Assembly (NCBI GenBank): GCA_029582155.1 | Contig: CM055896.1 | Coordinates: 23,527,184 to 23,591,183, forward strand | Reading direction: 5' to 3' | Source of the DNA: Panopea generosa | Taxonomy: Eukaryota > Mollusca > Bivalvia > Adapedonta > Hiatellidae | DNA length: 64,000 bases | In this document: positions 12,901 to 26,990 of the stretch, in pieces | Layout: the number at the start of each line of letters is the position of its first letter | Position numbering within the stretch: the stretch's first letter is position 1 | Translations under genes and position numbers: made by a program | The notes under the pieces: generated by a model | Database searches by the model: none | What the model was told of the DNA's origin: nothing | The model's input: only the letters and a program-made list of their open reading frames with translations

Positions 12901-14580
12901 GTGACACTACCTAAACATAATCCATTAGTTGACAAGAATATCTCATATATAACACATGGCATGTGACACTACCTAAATATAATCAAGACGTCGACAACTA
13001 CATTTCTATATATAACACATGGCATGTGACAACTACCTCAACAAAATCCTGAGGTTGACAAGAATAGCTCTATATATAACACATGGCATGTGGCACTCCC
13101 GAAACATAATCCAGACGTAGACAAGAATAGCTCTATATATAACACATGGCATGTTGCACTCCCGAAACATAATCCAGACGTAGACAAGAATAGCCCTATA
13201 TATAATACATCGCATGTGACACGATCTAAAAATAATCCAGACGTTGACAAGAATAGGTCATATATAACACATGACTTGTGGCACTACCTAAGCATAAGCC
13301 AAAACTTCACAAGTACAGCTCTATATGTGTAACAAATGGCACGTGACACTACCTAAACATAATCAAAACGTTGATAAGTACAGCTCTATGTATAACACAT
13401 GCCATGTGACACTACCACAACATAATCCAGATGTTGACAAGTAAAGCTCTATATATAATACATGGCATGTGACATTTCCTGAACATAATCAAGAAGTCGT
13501 TGACAAGTACAGCATTATATATAACACATGACATGTGACACTACCTAAACATAATCTAGACAGTGACAAGAATAGCTATATATATATAACAGATTGCATA
13601 TTACACTACCTTAACATAAGCCAGACATTGACAAGTACAGCTCTATATATGCAACACATGGCATGTGATACTACCTAAACATAATCCAAACATTGATAAT
13701 TACAGCTCTATATATAACACATGGCATGTGACACTACCTCAAAATAATCCAGACGTTGACTAGTATAGCTCTATATATAACACATGACATGTGACACAAC
13801 CTAAACATAATCCAGACATTAACAATAATAGCTAATTATATAACACATTGCATGTGACACTACCTAAACATAATCCAGACGTTGATAAGAATAACTCTAT
13901 ATATAACACATGACATGTGACACTACCTAAACATAATCCAGAAGTTGACAATTGCATATTTATATATAACATATGTCATGTGACACTACCAAAACATAAT
14001 CTAGACTTTGACAAGTACAGCTCTATATATAACACATGAAATATGACTCTACCTAAATATCATCCAGACACTGACAAGTACAGCTGTATATATAACACCT
14101 GACATGTGACACTCCCTAAACATAATTGACAAGAATAGCTCTGTATATAACACCTGACATGTGACACTCCCTCAACATAATTGGCAAAAATAGCTCTATA
14201 TATAACACATGACATGTGACACTGCCTAAACATAATCCAGATTTAAACAAGTACACCTGTATATATAACACCTGGCATGTGACACTCCCTAAACATAATT
14301 GACAAGAATACCTCTATATGTAACACATGATATGTGATAGCTACCTAAACATAATTCAGACGTTGACAAGTACAGCTGTATATAAAACACCTGGCATGTG
14401 ACACTACCTAAACATATTCCATACGTTGACAAGTACAATTGTATATAAATCATCTGGCATGTGACACTACCTAACCATAATCCAGATTTTGACATGTACA
14501 GCTGTATATATAGCACCTGGCATGTGACACTTCCTTAACATAATCCAGACGTTGACATGTATAGCTGTATATATAACACC
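12900..14580. repeat. 63-bp array, degenerate middle zone
   Basis: Units are diverged, with frequent single-base indels, shortened units (for example around 14120-14190, where the CCAGACGT segment is missing), and mixed AACACATGGC/AACACCTGGC junctions. It lies between the left subfamily and the homogeneous core. Confidence 0.8.
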
Positions 14581-15420
14581 TCGCATGTGACACTACCTAA
14601 ACATAATCCAGACGTTGACAAGTACAGCTGTATATATAACACCTGGCATGTGAAACTACCTTAACATAATCCAGACGTTGACAAGTACAACTGTATATAT
14701 AACACCTCGCATGTGACACTACCTAAACATAATCCAGACGTTGACAAGTACAGCTGTATATATAACACCTGGCATGTGACACTACCTCAACATAATCCAG
14801 ACGTTGACATGTACAGCTGTATATATAACACCTGGCATGTGACACTACCTAAACATAATCCAGACGTTGACAAGTACAGCTGTATATATAACACCTGGCA
14901 TGTGACACTATCTAAACATAATCCAGACGTTGACATGTACAGCTGTATATATAACACCTGGCATGTGACACTACCTAAACATAATCCAGACGTTGACAAG
15001 TACAGCTGTATATATAACACCTGGCATGTGACACTATCTAAATATAATCCAGACGTTGACATGTACAGCTGTATATATAACACCTGGCATGTGACACTAC
15101 CTAAACATAATCCAGACGTTGACAAGTACAGCTGTATATATAACACATGGCATGTGACACTACCTAAACATAATCCAGACGTTGACAAGTACAGCTGTAT
15201 ATATAACACCTGGCATGTGACACTATCTAAACATAATCCAGACGTTGACAAGTACAGCTGTATATATAACACCTGGCATGTGACACTACCTAAACATAAT
15301 CCAGATTTTGACAAGTACAACTGTATATATAACGCCTGGAATGTGGTACTACCTAAACATAATCCAGACGTTGACAAGTACAGTTGTATATATAACACCT
15401 GGCATGTGACACAACCTAAA
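14580..15420. repeat. 63-bp array, first homogeneous run
   Basis: About 13 nearly identical units, with alternating GACAAGTACAGC and GACATGTACAGC forms, which suggests a partial 126-bp dimer. The run is open on plus (14713-15429) and on minus (14787-15398). It ends at a spacer unit beginning ACATAATTGACAAGAATAGC at about 15419. Confidence 0.85.
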
Positions 15421-15524
15421 CATAATTGACAAGAATAGCTCTATATGTAACACATGATATGTGATAGCTACCTAAACATAATCCAGACGTTGACAATTAC
15501 AGCTGTATATATAACACCTGGCAT

Positions 15525-18276
15525 GTGACACTACCTAAACATAATCCAGACCTTGACAAGTACAGCTATATATACAACACCTGGCTTGTGACACTACCTA
15601 AACATCATCCAGATTTTGACAAGTACAACTGTGTATATAACACCTGGCATGTGACACTACCAAAACATAATCCACACGTTGACATGTACAGCTGTATATA
15701 TAACACCTCGCATGTGACACTACCTAAACATAATCCAGATTTTGACATGTACAGCTGCATATATAACACCTTGCATGTGAAACTACCTAAACATAATCCA
15801 CACGTTGACATGTACAGCTGTATATATAACACCTCGCATGTGACACTACCTAAACATAATCCAGATTTTGACAAGTACAACTGTATATATTACACCTGGC
15901 ATGTGGCACTACCTAAACATAATCCAGACGTTGACAAGTACAGCTGTATATATAACACCTGGCATGTGACACAACCTAAACATAATTGACAAGAATAGCT
16001 CTATATGTAACACATGATATGTGATAGCTACCTAAACATAATCCAGACATTGACAAGTACAGCTGTATATATAACACCTGGCATGCGACACTTCCTAAAC
16101 ATAATCCAGACGTTGACAGGTACAGCTATATATACAACACCTGGCATGTGACACTACCTAAACATCATCCAGATTTTGACAAGTACAACTATGTATATAA
16201 CACCTGGCATGTGACACTACCTAAACATATTCCAGACGTTGACATGTACAGCTGTATATATAACACCTGGCATGTGACACTACCTAAACATATTCCAGAC
16301 GTTGACAACCACAGCTGTATATATAACACCTGGCATGTGACACTACCTAAACAAATTCCAGATTTTGACAAGTACAACTGTTTATATAACACCTGGCATG
16401 TGACACTACCTAAACATAATCTAGACGTTGACATGTACAGCTGTATATATAACACCTGGTATGTGACACTACCTAAACATATTCCAGACGTTGACATGCA
16501 CAGCTGTATATATAACACCCGGCATGTGACACTACATAAACATAATCTAGACGTTGACATGACCAGCTGTATATATAACACCTGGCATGTGACACTACCT
16601 GAACATCATCCAGATTTTGACAAGTACAACTATGTATATAACACCTGGCATGTGAAACTACCTAAACATAATCCAGATTTTGACAAGTACAACTGTATAT
16701 ATAACACCTGGCATGTGACACTACCTAAACATATTCCAGACGTTGACAACCACAGCTGTATATATAACACCTGGCATGTAACACTACCGAAATATAATCC
16801 AGATTTTGACAAGTACAACTGTATATATAACACCTGGCATGTGAAACTACCTTAACATAATCTAGACGTTGACATGTACAGTTGTATATATAACACCTCG
16901 CATGTAACACTTCCTAAACAAAATCCAGATTTTGACAAGTACAACTATGTATATAACACCTGGCATGTGACACTACCTAAACATAATCCAGATTTTGACA
17001 AGTACAACTGTATATATAACACCTGGCATGTGACACTACCTAAACATATTCCAGACGTTGACAACCACAGCTGTATATATAACACCTGGCATGTAACACT
17101 ACTTAAATATAATCCAGATTTTGACAAGTACAACTGTATATATAACACCTGGCATGTGAAACTACCTAAACATAATCTAGACGTTGACATGTACAGCTGT
17201 ATATATAACACCTGGTATGTGACACTACCTAAACATAATCTAGACGTTGACATGTACAGTTGTATATATAACACCTAGCATGTGACACTACCTAAACATA
17301 ATCTAGACGTTGACATGTACAGCTGTATATATAACACCTGGCATGTGACACTACCTAAACATAATCCAGATTTTGACAAGTACAACTGTATATATAACAC
17401 CTGGCATGTGACACTACCTAAACATAATCTAGACGTTGACATGACCAGCTGTATATGTAACACCTGGCATGTGACACTACCTAAACATAATCCAGATTTT
17501 GACAAGTACAACTGTATATATAACACCTGGCATGTGACACTACCTAAACATAATCCAGACGTTGACAAGTACAGCTGTATAAATAACACCTAGCATGTGA
17601 CACAACCTAAACATAATTGACAAGAATAGCTCTATATGTAACACATGATATGTGACACTACCTAAACATAATCCAAATGTTGACAAGTACAGCTGTATAT
17701 ATAACACCTGGCATGTGACACAACCTAAACATAATTGACAAGAATAGCTCTATATGTAACACATGATATGTGATAGCTACTTAAACATAATCCAGAGGTT
17801 GACAAGTACAGCTGTATATATACACCACCTGGCATGTGACACTACCTAAACATTATCCAGATTTTGACAAGTACAACTGTGTATATAACACCTGGCATGT
17901 AACACTACCTAAATATAATCCAGATTTTGACAAGTACAACTGTATATATAACACCTGGCATGTGAAACTACCTAAACATAATCTAGACGTTGACATGTAC
18001 AGTTGTATATATAACACCGGGCATGTAACACTACCTAAACAAATTCCAGATTTTGACAAGTACAACTGTTTATATAACACCTGGCATGTGACACTACCTA
18101 AACATAATCTAGACGTTGACATGTACAGCTGTATATATAACACCTGGTATGTGACACTACCTAAACATATTCAAGACGTTGACATGTACAGCTGTATATA
18201 TAACACCTGGCATGTGACACTACCTAAACATAATCTAGACGTTGACATGACCAGCTGTATATATAACACCTGGCAT
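15525..18276. repeat. 2752-bp higher-order repeat unit, copy 1
   Basis: The ordered series of variant monomers starting at 15525 recurs from about 18277. Markers 15981 and 18733 (spacer), and 16148 and 18900 (unit with CATCATCCAGATTTTG), are both offset by 2752. The match continues to about 16855/19607. Beyond this the right-hand copy has a net gain of about five monomers (16874 corresponds to 19941, offset 3067). Confidence 0.8.
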
Positions 18277-18899
18277 GTGACACTACCTAAACATAATCCA
18301 GACGTTGACAAGTACAGCTATATATACAACACCTGGCTTGTGACACTACCTAAACATCATCCAGATTTTGACAAGTACAACTGTGTATATAACACCTGGC
18401 ATGTGACACTACCAAAACATAATCCACACGTTGACATGTACAGCTGTATATATAACACCTCGCATGTGACACTACCTAAACATAATCCAGATTTTGACAT
18501 GTACAGCTGCATATATAACACCTTGCATGTGAAACTACCTAAACATAATCCACACGTTGACATGTACAGCTGTATATATAACACCTCGCATGTGACACTA
18601 CCTAAACATAATCCAGATTTTGACAAGTACAACTGTATATATTACACCTGGCATGTGGCACTACCTAAACATAATCCAGACGTTGACAAGTACAGCTGTA
18701 TATATAACACCTGGCATGTGACACAACCTAAACATAATTGACAAGAATAGCTCTATATGTAACACATGATATGTGATAGCTACCTAAACGTAATCCAGAC
18801 ATTGACAAGTACAGCTGTATATATAACACCTGGCATGCGACACTTCCTAAACATAATCCAGACGTTGACAGGTACAGCTATATATACAACACCTGGCAT

Positions 18900-21800
18900 G
18901 TGACACTACCTAAACATCATCCAGATTTTGACAAGTACAACTATGTATATAACACCTGGCATGTGACACTACCTAAACATATTCCAGACGTTGACATGTA
19001 CAGCTGTATATATAACACCTGGCATGTGACACTACCTAAACATATTCCAGACGTTGACAACCACAGCTGTATATATAACACCTGGCATGTGACACTACCT
19101 AAACAAATTCCAGATTTTGACAAGTACAACTGTTTATATAACACCTGGCATGTGACACTACCTAAACATAATCTAGACGTTGACATGTACAGCTGTATAT
19201 ATAACACCTGGTATGTGACACTACCTAAACATATTCCAGACGTTGACATGCACAGCTGTATATATAACACCCGGCATGTGACACTACCTAAACATAATCT
19301 AGACGTTGACATGACCAGCTGTATATATAACACCTGGCATGTGACACTACCTGAACATCATCCAGATTTTGACAAGTACAACTATGTATATAACACCTGG
19401 CATGTGAAACTACCTAAACATAATCCAGATTTTGACAAGTACAACTGTATATATAACACCTGGCATGTGACACTACCTAATCATATTCCAGACGTTGACA
19501 ACCACAGCTGTATATATAACACCTGGCATGTAACACTACCGAAATATAATCCAGATTTTGACAAGTACAACTGTATATATAACACCTGGCATGTGAAACT
19601 ACCTGAACATAATCTAGACGTTGACATGTACAGTTGTATATATAACACCTGGCATGTGACACTACCTAAACATAATCTAGACGTTGACATGTACAGCTGT
19701 ATATATAACACCTGGCATGTAACACTACCTAAACATAATCCAGATTTTGACAAGTACAACTGTATATATAACACCTGGCATGTGACACTACCTAATCATA
19801 TTCCAGACGTTGACAACCACAGCTGTATATATAACACCTGGCATGTAACACTACCGAAATATAATCCAGATTTTGACAAGTACAACTGTATATATAACAC
19901 CTGGCATGTGAAACTACCTTAACATAATCTAGACGTTGACATGTACAGTTGTATATATAACACCTCGCATGTAACACTTCCTAAACAAAATCCAGATTTT
20001 GACAAGTACAACTATGTATATAACACCTGGCATGTGACACTACCTAAACATAATCCAGATTTTGACAAGTACAACTGTATATATAACACCTGGCATGTGA
20101 CACTACCTAAACATATTCCAGACGTTGACAACCACAGCTGTATATATAACACCTGGCATGTAACACTACTTAAATATAATCCAGATTTTGACAAGTACAA
20201 CTGTATATATAACACCTGGCATGTGAAACTACCTGAACATAATCTAGACGTTGACATGTACAGTTGTATATATAACACCTGGCATGTGACACTACCTAAA
20301 CATAATCTAGACGTTGACATGTACAGCTGTATATATAACACCTGGCATGTGACACTACCTAAACATAATCCAGATTTTGACAAGTACAACTGTATATATA
20401 ACACCTGGCATGTGACACTACCTAAACATAATCTAGACGTTGACATGACCAGCTGTATATGTAACACCTGGCATGTGACACTACCTAAACATAATCCAGA
20501 TTTTGACAAGTACAACTGTATATATAACACCTGGCATGTGACACTACCTAAACATAATCCAGACGTTGACAAGTACAGCTGTATAAATAACACCTAGCAT
20601 GTGACACAACCTAAACATAATTGACAAGAATAGCTCTATATGTAACACATGATATGTGACACTACCTAAACATAATCCAAATGTTGACAAGTACAGCTGT
20701 ATATATAACACCTGGCATGTGACACAACCTAAACATAATTGACAAGAATAGCTCTATATGTAACACATGATATGTGATAGCTACTTAAACATAATCCAGA
20801 CGTTGACAAGTACAGCTGTATATATACACCACCTGGCATGTGACACTACCTAAACATTATCCAGATTTTGACAAGTACAACTGTGTATATAACACCTGGC
20901 ATGTAACACTACCTAAATATAATCCAGATTTTGACAAGTACAACTGTATATATAACACCTGGCATGTGACACTACCTAAACATAATCCAGACGTTGACAT
21001 GTACAGCTGTTTATATAACACCTGGCATGTGACACTACCTAAACATAATCCAAATTTTGACAAGTACAACTGTATATATAACACCTGGCATGTGAAACTA
21101 CCTAAACATAATCTAGACGTTGACATGTACAGTTGTATATATAACACCTGGCATGTAACACTACCTAAACAAATTCCAGATTTTGACAAGTACAACTGTT
21201 TATATAACACCTGGCATGTGACACTACCTAAACATAATCTAGACGTTGACATGTACAGCTGTATATATAACACCTGGTATGTGACACTACCTAAACATAT
21301 TCAAGACGTTGACATGTACAGCTGTATATATAACACCTGGCATGTGACACTACCTAAACATAATCTAGACGTTGATATGACCAGCTGTATATATAACACC
21401 TGGCATGTGACACTACCTAAACATCATCCAGATTTTGACAAGTACAACTATGTATATAACACCTGGCATGTGACACTACCTAAACATAATCCAGATTTTG
21501 ACAAGTACAACTGTATATATAACACCTGGCATGTGACACTACCTAAACATATTCCAGACGTTGACAACCACAGCTGTATATATAACACCTGGCATGTAAC
21601 ACTACCTAAATATAATCCAGATTTTGACAAGTACAACTGTATATATAACACCTGGCATGTGAAACTACCTTAACATAATCTAGACGTTGACATGTACAGT
21701 TGTATATATAACACCTGGCATGTAACACTTCCTAAACAAAATCCAGATTTTGACAAGTACAACTGTTTATATAACACCTGGCATGTGACACTACCTAAAC

Positions 21801-22338
21801 ATAATCTAGACGTTGACATGTACAGCTGTATATATAACACCTGGCATGTGACACTACCTAAACATAATCCAGATTTTGACAAGTACAACTGTATATATAA
21901 CACCTGGCATGTGACACTACCTAAACATAATCTAGACGTTGACATGACCAGCTGTATATATAACACCTGGCATGTGACACTACCTAAACATAATCCAGAT
22001 TTTGACAAGTACAACTGTATATATAACACCTGGCATGTGACACTACCTAAACATAATCCAGACGTTGACAAGTACAGCTGTATAAATAACACCTAGCAAG
22101 TGACACAACCTAAACATAATTGACAAGAATAGCTCTATATGTAACACATGATATGTGACACTACCTAAACATAATCCAAATGTTGACAAGTACAGCTGTA
22201 TATAAAACACCTGGCATGTGACACAACTTAAACATAATTGACAAGAATAGCTCTATATGTAACACATGATATGTGATAGCTACTTAAACATAATCCAGAC
22301 GTTGACAAGTACAGCTGTATATATACACCACCTGGCAT
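18900..22338. repeat. ~3.44-kb higher-order repeat, copy A
   Basis: The left member of a near-perfect tandem duplication. Markers at 19941, 20840 and 21692 recur at 23379, 24278 and 25130, all offset by exactly 3438. The block includes three spacer groups (around 20614, 20735 and 22116). Early monomers differ from copy B (HHPDF versus HYPDF form and a few others), so the duplication boundary probably lies near 19185, with a related older block before it. Confidence 0.85.
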
Positions 22339-25300
22339 GTGACACTACCTAAACATTATCCAGATTTTGACAAGTACAACTGTGTATATAACACCTGGCA
22401 TGTGACACTACCTAAACATAATCCAGACGTTGACATGCACAGCTGTATATATAACACCTGGCATGTGACACTACCTAAACATAATCCAGACGTTGACAAC
22501 CACAGCTGTATATATAACACCTGGCATGTGACACTACCTAAACAAATTCCAGATTTTGACAAGTACAACTGTTTATATAACACCTGGCATGTGACACTAC
22601 CTAAACATAATCTAACGTTGACATGTACAGCTGTATATATAACACCTGGTATGTGACACTACCTAAACATATTCCAGACGTTGACATGCACAGCTGTATA
22701 TATAACACCCGGCATGTGACACTACCTAAACATAATCTAGACGTTGACATGACCAGCTGTATATATAACACCTGGCATGTGACACTACCTGAACATCATC
22801 CAGATTTTGACAAGTACAACTATGTATATAACACCTGGCATGTGAAACTACCTAAACATAATCCAGATTTTGACAAGTACAACTGTATATATAACACCTG
22901 GCATGTGACACTACCTAATCATATTCCAGACGTTGACAACCACAGCTGTATATATAACACCTGGCATGTAACACTACCGAAATATAATCCAGATTTTGAC
23001 AAGTACAACTGTATATATAACACCTGGCATGTGAAACTACCTGAACATAATCTAGACGTTGACATGTACAGTTGTATATATAACACCTGGCATGTGACAC
23101 TACCTAAACATAATCTAGACGTTGACATGTACAGCTGTATATATAACACCTGGCATGTAACACTACCTAAACATAATCCAGATTTTGACAAGTACAACTG
23201 TATATATAACACCTGGCATGTGACACTACCTAATCATATTCCAGACGTTGACAACCACAGCTGTATATATAACACCTGGCATGTAACACTACCGAAATAT
23301 AATCCAGATTTTGACAAGTACAACTGTATATATAACACCTGGCATGTGAAACTACCTTAACATAATCTAGACGTTGACATGTACAGTTGTATATATAACA
23401 CCTCGCATGTAACACTTCCTAAACAAAATCCAGATTTTGACAAGTACAACTATGTATATAACACCTGGCATGTGACACTACCTAAACATAATCCAGATTT
23501 TGACAAGTACAACTGTATATATAACACCTGGCATGTGACACTACCTAAACATATTCCAGACGTTGACAACCACAGCTGTATATATAACACCTGGCATGTA
23601 ACACTACTTAAATATAATCCAGATTTTGACAAGTACAACTGTATATATAACACCTGGCATGTGAAACTACCTGAACATAATCTAGACGTTGACATGTACA
23701 GTTGTATATATAACACCTGGCATGTGACACTACCTAAACATAATCTAGACGTTGACATGTACAGCTGTATATATAACACCTGGCATGTGACACTACCTAA
23801 ACATAATCCAGATTTTGACAAGTACAACTGTATATATAACACCTGGCATGTGACACTACCTAAACATAATCTAGACGTTGACATGACCAGCTGTATATGT
23901 AACACCTGGCATGTGACACTACCTAAACATAATCCAGATTTTGACAAGTACAACTGTATATATAACACCTGGCATGTGACACTACCTAAACATAATCCAG
24001 ACGTTGACAAGTACAGCTGTATAAATAACACCTAGCATGTGACACAACCTAAACATAATTGACAAGAATAGCTCTATATGTAACACATGATATGTGACAC
24101 TACCTAAACATAATCCAAATGTTGACAAGTACAGCTGTATATATAACACCTGGCATGTGACACAACCTAAACATAATTGACAAGAATAGCTCTATATGTA
24201 ACACATGATATGTGATAGCTACTTAAACATAATCCAGACGTTGACAAGTACAGCTGTATATATACACCACCTGGCATGTGACACTACCTAAACATTATCC
24301 AGATTTTGACAAGTACAACTGTGTATATAACACCTGGCATGTAACACTACCTAAATATAATCCAGATTTTGACAAGTACAACTGTATATATAACACCTGG
24401 CATGTGACACTACCTAAACATAATCCAGACGTTGACATGTACAGCTGTTTATATAACACCTGGCATGTGACACTACCTAAACATAATCCAAATTTTGACA
24501 AGTACAACTGTATATATAACACCTGGCATGTGAAACTACCTAAACATAATCTAGACGTTGACATGTACAGTTGTATATATAACACCTGGCATGTAACACT
24601 ACCTAAACAAATTCCAGATTTTGACAAGTACAACTGTTTATATAACACCTGGCATGTGACACTACCTAAACATAATCTAGACGTTGACATGTACAGCTGT
24701 ATATATAACACCTGGTATGTGACACTACCTAAACATATTCAAGACGTTGACATGTACAGCTGTATATATAACACCTGGCATGTGACACTACCTAAACATA
24801 ATCTAGACGTTGACATGACCAGCTGTATATATAACACCTGGCATGTGACACTACCTAAACATCATCCAGATTTTGACAAGTACAACTATGTATATAACAC
24901 CTGGCATGTGACACTACCTAAACATAATCCAGATTTTGACAAGTACAACTGTATATATAACACCTGGCATGTGACACTACCTAAACATATTCCAGACGTT
25001 GACAACCACAGCTGTATATATAACACCTGGCATGTAACACTACCTAAATATAATCCAGATTTTGACAAGTACAACTGTATATATAACACCTGGCATGTGA
25101 AACTACCTTAACATAATCTAGACGTTGACATGTACAGTTGTATATATAACACCTGGCATGTAACACTTCCTAAACAAAATCCAGATTTTGACAAGTACAA
25201 CTGTTTATATAACACCTGGCATGTGACACTACCTAAACATAATCTAGACGTTGACATGTACAGCTGTATATATAACACCTGGCATGTGACACTACCTAAA

Positions 25301-25776
25301 CATAATCCAGATTTTGACAAGTACAACTGTATATATAACACCTGGCATGTGACACTACCTAAACATAATCTAGACGTTGACATGACCAGCTGTATATATA
25401 ACACCTGGCATGTGACACTACCTAAACATAATCCAGATTTTGACAAGTACAACTGTATATATAACACCTGGCATGTGACACTACCTAAACATAATCCAGA
25501 CGTTGACAAGTACAGCTGTATAAATAACACCTAGCAAGTGACACAACCTAAACATAATTGACAAGAATAGCTCTATATGTAACACATGATATGTGACACT
25601 ACCTAAACATAATCCAAATGTTGACAAGTACAGCTGTATATAAAACACCTGGCATGTGACACAACTTAAACATAATTGACAAGAATAGCTCTATATGTAA
25701 CACATGATATGTGATAGCTACTTAAACATAATCCAGACGTTGACAAGTACAGCTGTATATATACACCACCTGGCAT
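22339..25776. repeat. ~3.44-kb higher-order repeat, copy B
   Basis: The right member of the duplication. A single-base loss at about 22614 (AATCTAACGTTG against AATCTAGACGTTG) shifts the offset from 3439 to 3438 and is private to this copy. From about 22623 to 25776 it matches copy A almost base for base, including shared stops at CTACCTTAACATAATC. This implies recent unequal exchange or, less likely, an assembly duplication. Confidence 0.85.
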
Positions 25777-26990
25777 GTGACACTACCTAAACATTATCCA
25801 GATTTTGACAAGTACAACTGTGTATATAACACCTGGCATGTGACACTACCTAAACATAATCCAGACGTTGACATGCACAGCTGTATATATAACACCTGGC
25901 ATGTGACACTACCTAAACATAATCCAGACGTTGACATGTACAGCTGTATATATAACACCTGGCATGTGACACTACCTAAACATAATCCAGACGTTGACAT
26001 GTACAGCTGTATATATAACACCTGGCATGTGACACTACCTAAACATAATCCAGACGTTGACAAGTACAGCTGTATATATAACACATGGCATGTGACACTA
26101 CCTAAACATAATCCAGACGTTGACATGTACAGCTGTATATATAACACCTGGCATGTGACACTACCTAAACATAATCTAGACGTTGACATGACCAGCTGTA
26201 TATATAACACCTGGCATGTGACACTACCTAAACATAATCCAGATTTTGACAAGTACAGCTGTATATATAACACCTGGCATGTGACACTACCTAAACATAA
26301 TCCAGACGTTGACATGACCAGCTGTATATATAACACCTGGCATGTGACACTACCTAAACATAATCCAGACGTTGACATGTACAACTGTATATATAACACC
26401 TGGCATGTGACACTACCTAAACATAATCCAGACGTTGACATGTACAGCTGTATATATAACACCTGGCATGTGACACTACCTAAACATAATCCAGACGTTG
26501 ACAAGTACAGCTGTATATATAACACATGGCATGTGACACTACCTAAACATAGTCCAGACGTTGACATGTACAGCTGTATATATAACACCTGGCATGTGAC
26601 ATTACCTAAACATAATCTAGACGTTGACATGACCAGCTGTATATATAACACCTGGCATGTGACACTACCTAAACATAATCCAGATTTTGACAAGTACAAC
26701 TGTATATATAACACCTGGCATGTGACACTACCTAAACATAATCCAGATTTTGACAAGTACAACTGTATATATAACACCTGGCATTTGACACTACCTAAAC
26801 ATAATCCAGATTTTGACAAGTACAACTGTATATATAACACCTTGCATGTGAAACTACCTAAACATAATCCAGACGATGACAAGTACAACTGTATATATAA
26901 CACCTTGCATGTGAAACTACCGAAACATAATCTAGACGTTGACATGTACAGCTGTATATATAACACCTGGCATGTGCCATTCCCTCAACA
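25777..26990. repeat. 63-bp array, final homogeneous run with 441-bp repeat
   Basis: About 19 units without a spacer. A seven-monomer block recurs: the AACACATGGC variant occurs at about 26080 and 26521 (offset 441), each followed by matching GACATGTACAGC and GACATGACCAGC units. The array stops sharply near 26990 after a unit reading CATGTGCCATTCCC. Unlike the left side, there is no decayed flank. Confidence 0.85.

Larger units (their letters stand above)
11605..26990. repeat. 63-bp megasatellite array
   Basis: Roughly 240 tandem units of 63 bp with consensus AACACCTGGCATGTGACACT, ACCTAAACATAATCCAGACG, TTGACAAGTACAGCTGTATA, TAT. The unit is 21 codons long and free of stops, so it reads as a 21-residue repeat (TWHVTLPKHNPDVDKYSCIY plus N) on the plus strand and another (LYIQLYLSTSGLCLGSVTCQ plus V) on the minus strand. 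Open stretches reach 412 codons (plus, 25777-27015) and 390 codons (minus, 25794-26966) over the same bases. Frames are cut by recurrent stops (CCTTAACATAA and CACCTAGCATG variants) and by spacer units. Many begin at GTG rather than ATG, and common variants (GACGTT/GATTTT, AGC/AAC, AAG/ATG) change amino acids. These points argue for satellite DNA, not a protein gene. Confidence 0.97.
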
